DNA from: M3007 sp038249605 | GTDB lineage: Bacteria > Bacteroidota > Bacteroidia > Chitinophagales > Saprospiraceae | Assembly (NCBI GenBank): GCA_038249605.1 | Contig: JBBSDH010000099.1 | Location: 1-14,695, forward strand | DNA length: 14,695 nt | Reading direction: 5' to 3' | Shown here: one piece after another, positions 1 through 5,737 of the stretch | How the letters are laid out: every line of letters begins with the position of its first letter | How positions within the stretch are numbered: position 1 is the first letter of the stretch | The notes under the pieces: model-generated | What the model was told of the DNA's origin: nothing | What the model saw: the letters and a program-made list of their open reading frames with translations, nothing else | The model's database searches: none | Position numbers and translations under genes: made by a program

Positions 1-1
1 C

Positions 2-1624
2 AGCCAAAAGGTTCTGCTTTTTGTACTTGTATACTTTTTGGTGAAAGAATCTCTGTTTGCCGGCGAAATACTGGCCTTGCGAACCTTGCACCAAATTGCC
101 CTGATACTGGCAGCCCTTTCGGTTTTGGTTCTCGGTGTACAATTGGCCTTGGCCTCTACTGGTGGCGGGCTCGACAACGATGCCTTGTACCGTTACACCA
201 TCGGCATGTCGGGCAACAAAGGACTTACCAGCAACAGTTTGTTTTTCCTGCTTATGTTGCTCGGTGTAGGCCGGGTTTCGGGCATGTACAAACGCCCAAC
301 CCTGTTGCTGGCAGCACTGCTTTTGGTCCTCATACTTATCCTGCAAACCCGTGCCGTGTACCTGGCATTGGTTGCAGCCGGTTTGTTTTACCTGATCGGA
401 CGCTTGATGAGCGACCCGGAATTTAAACCCGTGTTTTTTCGGCGGGTGTTGCCGTTGTTGGCGTTGGTTGTGGTGGCGGGTATAGCTTTTGTTACCTTTA
501 AAGGCAAAGGCAGCAGTTTGGCCGAACGACTCAATCCGGCTACCTACATGGAGAGCGCTTCGGCTTTGGAGCGCCGTTTCGTTTGGTACAAAACAGAGAA
601 ACTCATCGACGATACTCCCTGGTACGGCATGGGCAACGGCAGCTGGAAATTCCTTTTCCCCTCCAAAAGTTTGCAGGGCGCTTACCGCATGATGGAAAAA
701 AACGTGGTGTTCACCCGGGTTCACAACGACCTACTTGAAATACGTTGCGAATTGGGCCTGCCCGGAGCACTGATGTACGGCATGTTGCTTTTCCTGCCAT
801 TTGTTCTGGCCTTGTATACGTTGGGCCGGAGTACCGACGGGCCATCCAAACAACGTCTTTTGTTTGCCGGAGGCGGCTTGGTGGGCTACGCGGTGATTCA
901 GTCTTTTGATTTTCCACGCGAACGCATCGACATGCAGGCGTATTGGGCAATTTTCCTGGCCCTCGTGGCTTACGAATGCCGCAACACCAGATTGTTGCGC
1001 AGCATCTGGAAGCCCGGAGCAGGCATGCGGATGCTGCTGCTGTCCCTCGCGACTTTCGGATTGCTTTTCAACCTATTGATGGGTTGGAAACGATACGAAA
1101 GCGAAAGGCATTATTTGAAAGCTTTCAACGCTCAAGCCAAGGGCAAGTGGACCGAAGTGGAAAAAGAAGCCCTGCTCGCCGAAAATACCTGGAACAAATA
1201 CAATGAAGTGGCGGTCCCCATGGCTTGGTATGCAGGTTTTGCAGCGTTCAAAAACAACAAACCTGAAGAAGCCCTCAACCACCTCGAACGCGCCTACCAC
1301 CTCAACCCCTGGTCGTTTCAGGTGATCAACAACTACGCTTCAGCCTTGCTGACCCTGAAAAAAAACCAGGAGGCCATTCCCCTGCTCGAAAAAGCCATCG
1401 ACATCAACCCGCGTTACGACGAAGGTAAATTCAACCTCGCTTACGGCTGGACGCAACTCGGCGATTTTCAAAAAGCCGAATCCTGGCTCGACAAAGTAGA
1501 CACCATACCCAACCCCACAACGCTGGACGAACGCCAGAAAAATGAAAAAACCTTAAAAAACTTGTCTGCTTTCCGAGCCGATATCGCCAAAAGACAAAAC
1601 ATTCAGCCAGCCACACCGAACTAA
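2..1624 (+). CDS. O-antigen ligase/polymerase-like membrane protein with C-terminal TPRs (5' partial)
   Basis: The reading frame is open to the left edge, so the true start lies outside the window; the TTG at 38 is unlikely to be the start. The visible part has several hydrophobic segments (about nt 2-180, 240-420, 430-500, 760-830, 940-1080). It also has features of the Wzy_C ligase/polymerase domain: a QTRAVYLAL segment near nt 346-372 and, in the following loop, the stretch VHNDLLE...ELGLPG near nt 719-770. Proteins of this family sit in the inner membrane and join lipid-linked glycans to an acceptor or to each other. After the last membrane span, nt ~1230-1530 encode about two and a half TPR-like helical hairpins (LERAYHLNP, LLEKAIDINP), probably a protein-binding tail. 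The family assignment is good, but the substrate (O-antigen, exopolysaccharide or a glycosylated protein) cannot be read from the sequence. The next gene starts 90 bp downstream on the same strand. Confidence 0.8.
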   Translation, partial: SQKVLLFVLVYFLVKESLFAGEILALRTLHQIALILAALSVLVLGVQLALASTGGGLDNDALYRYTIGMSGNKGLTSNSLFFLLMLLGVGRVSGMYKRPTLLLAALLLVLILILQTRAVYLALVAAGLFYLIGRLMSDPEFKPVFFRRVLPLLALVVVAGIAFVTFKGKGSSLAERLNPATYMESASALERRFVWYKTEKLIDDTPWYGMGNGSWKFLFPSKSLQGAYRMMEKNVVFTRVHNDLLEIRCELGLPGALMYGMLLFLPFVLALYTLGRSTDGPSKQRLLFAGGGLVGYAVIQSFDFPRERIDMQAYWAIFLALVAYECRNTRLLRSIWKPGAGMRMLLLSLATFGLLFNLLMGWKRYESERHYLKAFNAQAKGKWTEVEKEALLAENTWNKYNEVAVPMAWYAGFAAFKNNKPEEALNHLERAYHLNPWSFQVINNYASALLTLKKNQEAIPLLEKAIDINPRYDEGKFNLAYGWTQLGDFQKAESWLDKVDTIPNPTTLDERQKNEKTLKNLSAFRADIAKRQNIQPATPN

Positions 1625-1714
1625 TCCAACCATTTCACACAACCTTCCTACCTTCACGTCTGTTATTCTTTCATTACTTTCAATTTTTTTTGAAAATTCC
1701 CGCCCCTGCGCGAT

Positions 1715-2683
1715 ATGTCTCTGGAAGCCATCAAACAGCCCATCGCACGCGAACTCGATATTTTTGAAGACCGTTTCCGCGACGCCATGCGCAGCAAGAC
1801 GCCTTTGCTCGACAAAATCACTTGGTACATCGTGCAACGCAAAGGCAAACAGGTGCGTCCCATGCTTGTTTTGCTCAGCGCCCGCCTTTTCGGTCCCATC
1901 AACGAAGCTTCGTACACCGCCGCATCGCTTGTCGAACTGCTGCATACCGCCACGCTCGTGCATGACGACGTGGTGGACGACGCCAACGAACGCCGCGGCT
2001 TTTTCTCCATCAACGCCCTCTGGAAAAACAAAATCGCCGTGCTCGTAGGCGATTTCCTACTTTCCCAGGGCCTCTTGCTCAGTATTCGGCACGGGGAAGT
2101 ACGCCTGCTCGAAATCGTGAGTCAGGCCGTGCGCGACATGGCTGAAGGGGAGCTTCTGCAAATGGAAAAAGCACGAAAACTCGACATCCGCGAAGACGTG
2201 TATTTCGAAATTATTCGCCAAAAAACAGCCTCGCTCATTGCCGCAGCCTGCTGCGCCGGCGCGACAAGTACTGCATCTGACGACGAAACACGCCGCAACA
2301 TGTGGCTCTTTGGAGAAAAAACAGGCATGGCGTTCCAAATCCGCGACGACCTCTTCGATTTTGGCACCGACAACGTAGGTAAACCCCTCGGCATCGACAT
2401 CAAGGAAAAAAAGATGACCCTGCCCCTTATCTATACCCTCGCCCATGCCGACCGCACTACCCGCCGCCACATCCTCAACATCGTGAAAAACCACAGCGAG
2501 GAACGGGAAAAGGTGGACGAGGTTATCAACCTCGTGCGCAACAGTGGAGGCCTTGAATACGCTGAGGCCGCCATGTACCGCTACCGCGACGAAGCTTTTG
2601 CGTTGCTGGAAAAAGCGCCCGAGTCGGAATACCGGACGGCGTTGAGGGATTTGGTGGCGTTTGTGACTGATCGCACGAGATGA
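1715..2683 (+). CDS. Long-chain polyprenyl diphosphate synthase (IspB/HepT-like)
   Basis: This 322-residue protein has the standard trans-prenyltransferase signature. GKQVRP is at residues 44-49, the first aspartate-rich motif DDVVDD at 84-89 follows a His, and the second motif DDLFD is at 211-215 within GMAFQIRDD. The enzyme adds isopentenyl diphosphate units to an allylic primer, using Mg2+ bound by the two motifs. The residues 4 and 5 positions before the first motif are small (Thr80, Ala79) rather than aromatic, which in this family goes with long products. In Bacteroidota the usual use is the menaquinone side chain, so a C30-C40 product is the likely but inferred call. The ATG at 1715 fits the usual family length and N-terminus. 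The last five codons form one arm of a strong hairpin and the stop codon lies in its loop. The lipoprotein gene converges from the right, 95 bp away. Confidence 0.92.
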   Translation: MSLEAIKQPIARELDIFEDRFRDAMRSKTPLLDKITWYIVQRKGKQVRPMLVLLSARLFGPINEASYTAASLVELLHTATLVHDDVVDDANERRGFFSINALWKNKIAVLVGDFLLSQGLLLSIRHGEVRLLEIVSQAVRDMAEGELLQMEKARKLDIREDVYFEIIRQKTASLIAAACCAGATSTASDDETRRNMWLFGEKTGMAFQIRDDLFDFGTDNVGKPLGIDIKEKKMTLPLIYTLAHADRTTRRHILNIVKNHSEEREKVDEVINLVRNSGGLEYAEAAMYRYRDEAFALLEKAPESEYRTALRDLVAFVTDRTR

Positions 2684-2700
2684 CTTCTCGTGCGATCGGT
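2666..2700 (+). terminator. Strong hairpin spanning the end of the polyprenyl synthase gene
   Basis: Bases 2669-2680 and 2686-2697 are perfect 12-bp reverse complements around a 5-base loop (TGACT). One G-T wobble and two more pairs extend the arms to 2666-2680 and 2686-2700. The left arm encodes the final residues TDRTR, and the TGA stop is the first three loop bases. It lies between convergent genes, where a bidirectional terminator is expected, but neither side is followed directly by a run of T. It may therefore act by protecting mRNA 3' ends, or with Rho, rather than as a classic intrinsic terminator. Confidence 0.5.
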
Positions 2701-2778
2701 TGCGGTGCTTTTAATTAAACAAAATTTCAGGAAATAATTTTTTGAGATGACGCCTCCTTCTTCGTCGGAGAAGTCACC

Positions 2779-3972
2779 TTAAAAAATCGCATTGTTCCTT
2801 CTCAACACATCCCGCAGTTGCGGCCTCAATCGGTCGGCGGCCTGTAGGATCATGCCGGCGTCGGTGGGGAACGGCAGTGGACGGTTGCCTATGCGCAGTC
2901 TCGATTCGTCGCTGAGCGCACGTTCGTCGCCGCGGAAGGTGGAGGCGTAGTTTTCAAAAATCACTTCGGTGGCCATGTCGTCCGAGTCGAGGCGTTTGCG
3001 GGTAGGGCCGTCCACGATGTCGAGGGTAGCGCCTACGCGGGCTGCTTTGGACTGGAAAACTTCGAGCACTTCGGCACGAATGATCACGTATTTCGGATTT
3101 TTAATGTCGTTGCCAGACGAGTCTTTCTTCACATTCCCCTTGGCGTCGTATTCGTATTCCCAGCCATCCTTGATGCGTTTTTCATCCACATAGCTGCGTT
3201 CGTGCACACGTTCGGGGCTCACATCGATGTCGCGGAAGCGCAGGGTGGCGAAGTAATCGTAATCTACTCCTTCTTCGGCTTCGAAGATGAACTGTTTCCA
3301 TTCCTCGTTCAGGCTTGGGTCGGCTACGGCGCCCAGGCGGTCGTTGAGGTGGGAAGGCAGGATTTTACCCGATTGGTTTTTCATTTCGAACAACACAAAC
3401 GAAGTACCCCAGTTGCGCGCTTCGCGCATGAGTCTATCCTTCTCGCGGTAAGTGTTGTAGTACTTTTTTTCGATGTCGCGCAGGGTGTAATACGCGTCGC
3501 GGGCTGCAAGTTTTTCGCCACGTTTGCCGCGTTCGAGCAGGGCTTCTGCTTTGGTGTAGAGGAAAGCTGCGGCTTGTTCGCGGCTTTCATTTTCCCCACG
3601 GCTCACGTCGATGAAGTTGAAACGGGCGGTATAGCCGTTTTTCGCACGCAGGGGCATGAGTGGGCGAACTTTGTTTTGGCGCCTCTCGATGCCCTTGTAC
3701 TTGTCGTGGATCTGCGTCCAGTTTTCTTCGCGGTTCTGCAATTTCAGGCGATCGATGTTGGCTATGTCGCGGGCATTGGCTTTTTGAAAAGCCATTTCCA
3801 GGCCTTTCACGTAATCGTATTTTTTATTCTTTTTGCCACGCAGTTTTTGCACGCAGAAATCGATGGCGGCGTCGTAGTCGCCGTTTTCAATCATTTTCTG
3901 GCTGCTGCGGCAAGCGGGTACGGTAATGGCTACGGCTACGAACAATAGGGCGAAACGAAAGAAAGTTTTCAT
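2779..3972 (-). CDS. Predicted lipoprotein of unknown function
   Basis: I do not recognise this 397-residue protein. The start chosen is the ATG at 3972, because it opens a clear signal peptide: MKT, a hydrophobic stretch from residue 4 to 19, then VPAC with Cys21 as the likely lipidated residue. The frame is open another 62 codons upstream, but that extension has no signal-like start and crosses the divergent promoter region. After the Cys the protein is hydrophilic and rich in Arg, Lys and Glu, with helical character. The segment around residues 20-80 (YDAAIDFCVQKL, YDYVKGLEMAFQKA) resembles TPR-like helices. A mixed alpha/beta part follows, and a polar insert sits near residues 270-300 (YDAKGNVKKDSSGND). 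The export signal implies an envelope location. It is divergent from the DUF1275-type gene (161-bp gap) and convergent with the polyprenyl synthase. Confidence 0.8.
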   Translation of the reverse strand: MKTFFRFALLFVAVAITVPACRSSQKMIENGDYDAAIDFCVQKLRGKKNKKYDYVKGLEMAFQKANARDIANIDRLKLQNREENWTQIHDKYKGIERRQNKVRPLMPLRAKNGYTARFNFIDVSRGENESREQAAAFLYTKAEALLERGKRGEKLAARDAYYTLRDIEKKYYNTYREKDRLMREARNWGTSFVLFEMKNQSGKILPSHLNDRLGAVADPSLNEEWKQFIFEAEEGVDYDYFATLRFRDIDVSPERVHERSYVDEKRIKDGWEYEYDAKGNVKKDSSGNDIKNPKYVIIRAEVLEVFQSKAARVGATLDIVDGPTRKRLDSDDMATEVIFENYASTFRGDERALSDESRLRIGNRPLPFPTDAGMILQAADRLRPQLRDVLRRNNAIF

Positions 3973-4062
3973 GATTTTCCAGTATTGTATTGAATATGAC
4001 CACAAGATTGGGGGCAAGGATGCAACTTTGTTCTTAAAGGTTGTTAGGGTTTTATGAAATAT

Positions 4063-4090
4063 TGTTAAAATATTAAATGGTTCGTTAACA
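4063..4090. promoter_or_regulatory. Small inverted repeat in a divergent promoter region
   Basis: TGTTAA at 4063-4068 and TTAACA at 4085-4090 are 6-bp inverted copies with 16 bases between them. They lie in the AT-rich gap between the divergent lipoprotein and DUF1275-type genes, a normal place for an operator. AT-rich DNA gives such short matches by chance, so this is only a candidate. I see no convincing TAnnTTTG box for either gene here. The nearest is TTTCTTTG at 4121-4128, which has one mismatch and is very close to the ATG at 4134. Confidence 0.2.
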
Positions 4091-4133
4091 GAGATGTGAA
4101 CGGTTTGTTGAAAAAATCGTTTTCTTTGTAGAA

Positions 4134-4868
4134 ATGATGGAAACAGAGAAAAAAACAAATTTTCAGTTGTGGTCGCTTCTACGCGATCTGCCCAAGACGC
4201 GGCGTCAGTCGTTTCGTGTCAAAATGTTTTTCGCCTTCATCTACCCATTCAGCTCGGGCATCGTGATTTATGCGGGTTTGATGACGTTTTCGGTAGTGGT
4301 AACCAACATCACCGGTTTGTTGCCTCAGATAGCGCAGGATCTTTATCAGGGCCGGCTCAACACCGCCGGTTCCATTTTTTTGTGGCTGTTCGCTTTTTTC
4401 ATGGGTGGCTTTTTTGCCGGCTTTTGCGTCGAGCGCGAAAAACTCAACAAATCACGCTACTTGCATCTGCTTCCCCTCATGGTTGTTTCGTTTATTTTTG
4501 CCCGGGTAGCTTACGCGCCAAGTGAATCGACCACCCTGCACCCCGTGATTTTTCCAGCCATGGTGCTTTTTTCCATCGGCATACAAAACGCGATGGTGAG
4601 CCTCACCACATCGTCACTCATCAAAGCCAGTCAAATAACAGGGGTGGTGAACGAACTCGGGGTGGACATTGCGGAACTCTTCCATTCTGAAGGCGAAAAA
4701 CGCCGGATCATCCAACGCGAAGCTTCGTTGCGCTTAATCATTATGGTTAGTTTCCTGGGTGGTGCCATGTTGAGTGTTGCGGTATTCCCTGCCTTGCAGA
4801 CGAAGATTTTTTACATACCCTCAGCGATTATTGTGGGGGTGATTATTCATGATATTTGGAGGTTTTAG
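4134..4868 (+). CDS. YoaK/DUF1275-family membrane protein
   Basis: This 244-residue integral membrane protein has about six hydrophobic segments (residues ~32-58, 80-98, 110-126, 136-158, 200-220, 227-240). Two features match the YoaK/DUF1275 family: VVTNITGLL near residues 55-63, equivalent to the family's N-x-TG motif after the first span, and IGIQNAMVSLTTSSLIKASQITG at 148-170, equivalent to its GxQNA...TTxxTG block. The family's function is not established. A cytoplasmic stretch at residues 183-197 (HSEGEKRRIIQRE) separates the last two spans. Two ATG codons start the frame (4134, 4137); the choice changes only one residue. The stop codon overlaps the stop of the convergent Fic gene in the 4 bases TTAG (4865-4868). 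Confidence 0.8.
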   Translation: MMETEKKTNFQLWSLLRDLPKTRRQSFRVKMFFAFIYPFSSGIVIYAGLMTFSVVVTNITGLLPQIAQDLYQGRLNTAGSIFLWLFAFFMGGFFAGFCVEREKLNKSRYLHLLPLMVVSFIFARVAYAPSESTTLHPVIFPAMVLFSIGIQNAMVSLTTSSLIKASQITGVVNELGVDIAELFHSEGEKRRIIQREASLRLIIMVSFLGGAMLSVAVFPALQTKIFYIPSAIIVGVIIHDIWRF

Positions 4869-5656
4869 ATGCTGTTGTATTGTGATTCCAATGCCTTTGG
4901 AAGCATAAGCAAAAAGGGCAGTGATTGATCGTATTTCAACGCATCATAAAATAAACCAATGCGTTCCAGGTTGTTGTAGTAGACTTGTATGTTGTTGTAA
5001 TAGTAGAGTTCACTTGTAACATACCATGCTTTTTTACCCAAATGACTGTTCAAAAACCACTTTTCTAAAAGTCGTGCTGTCCTGCCGTTTCCATCATTGA
5101 AAGGATGGATTTTTGCAAAGACCAAATGGATGGTTGAAGCAAAATAGAAAACCTCCTCCAAACTCAATTTTGCTGCAAGCAAGTCATCTACTTCTTTCCA
5201 AAAAAGTTCAAACTCCTCTTCTACAATGGCCGAAGGCGCCGCTTCGTATTGCACACGCTTTGCTTGGTGGTCCATAATGAGCATATTTCCTGTACGGACT
5301 TTGCCTCTTTGTGTTTCAGGCAATAGATGCTGTGTAGCAATGCCATGAGCTGTATAAAAATTGGAAAGACTCAGTTTGTGATCTCTGGCAAACTCATAAG
5401 CGGCATACAAATCATTGGGCTTTTCGGTTAGGTTGGGCAGGTATTCTACATCCAAAACCTTATGCTTTACATAGCTCTCCACTTCCAGCGTTTCACCCTC
5501 AATGCGCGATGAAGCCATAACCGATACTGCGGTAGCAAACTTAAAATTATCAGGCGTCCATTCCCGTTTTTTTACGGTAGCAAAAGCATCATTGAGGTTT
5601 ATTTCCAGTTTGGAAAAATACGCCTCAAACCAATCCATTTTTAGTAGTTTTTCCAT
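4865..5656 (-). CDS. Fic-domain protein, probable AMP-transferase with built-in inhibitory helix
   Basis: The active-site motif is complete at residues 184-195: HPFNDGNGRTAR matches HPFx[D/N]GNGRxxR, with catalytic His184. Fic enzymes usually transfer AMP from ATP to a Ser, Thr or Tyr hydroxyl of a target protein. Residues 49-54 (SSRIEG) match the inhibitory motif [S/T]xxxE[G/N], whose Glu53 would block productive ATP binding. Its position before the Fic core makes this a class II (N-terminal) self-inhibited Fic. No antitoxin-like gene is next to it, in keeping with self-inhibition. The 263-residue length is on the short side, and I see no winged-helix domain after the core. The gene is visibly AT-richer than its neighbours: by hand count 21 of 60 bases are G or C at 4981-5040, against 40 of 60 in ftsK at 6301-6360. 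That suggests a later arrival. The target is unknown. Confidence 0.93.
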   Translation of the reverse strand: MEKLLKMDWFEAYFSKLEINLNDAFATVKKREWTPDNFKFATAVSVMASSRIEGETLEVESYVKHKVLDVEYLPNLTEKPNDLYAAYEFARDHKLSLSNFYTAHGIATQHLLPETQRGKVRTGNMLIMDHQAKRVQYEAAPSAIVEEEFELFWKEVDDLLAAKLSLEEVFYFASTIHLVFAKIHPFNDGNGRTARLLEKWFLNSHLGKKAWYVTSELYYYNNIQVYYNNLERIGLFYDALKYDQSLPFLLMLPKALESQYNSI

Positions 5657-5680
5657 TTAACCTTACGGAAAGCGCGTAAA

Positions 5681-5736
5681 ATCCTCAAAAATCAATTTAA
5701 TCCATCCTGAATATCCTCAAATCCTGAAAATCCTGA
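5681..5736. repeat. Cluster of short ATCCT[G/C]A repeats
   Basis: Five copies of ATCCTGA or ATCCTCA start at 5681, 5704, 5713, 5721 and 5730; the last four are spaced 8-9 bases apart. They fill most of the 81-bp gap between the Fic and ftsK genes, both of which read leftward, and stop just before the ftsK stop codon. It looks like a degenerate short tandem repeat rather than a coding or promoter element. Confidence 0.65.
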
Positions 5737-5737
5737 T

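Noticed and set aside
1625..1714. Promoter before the polyprenyl synthase gene
   Set aside because: The gap has T-rich stretches such as TTACTTTC, but no TAnnTTTG match that I would call.
3202..3948. Plus-strand open frame (248 codons) opposite the lipoprotein gene
   Set aside because: It mirrors the lipoprotein frame, and its hydrophobic look (FFxFxxxVxxV runs) comes from complement of charged codons. The minus-strand gene has the signal peptide and lipobox.
3973..4158. 62-codon N-terminal extension of the lipoprotein
   Set aside because: It would bury the signal peptide inside the protein and overlap the start of the divergent DUF1275-type gene.
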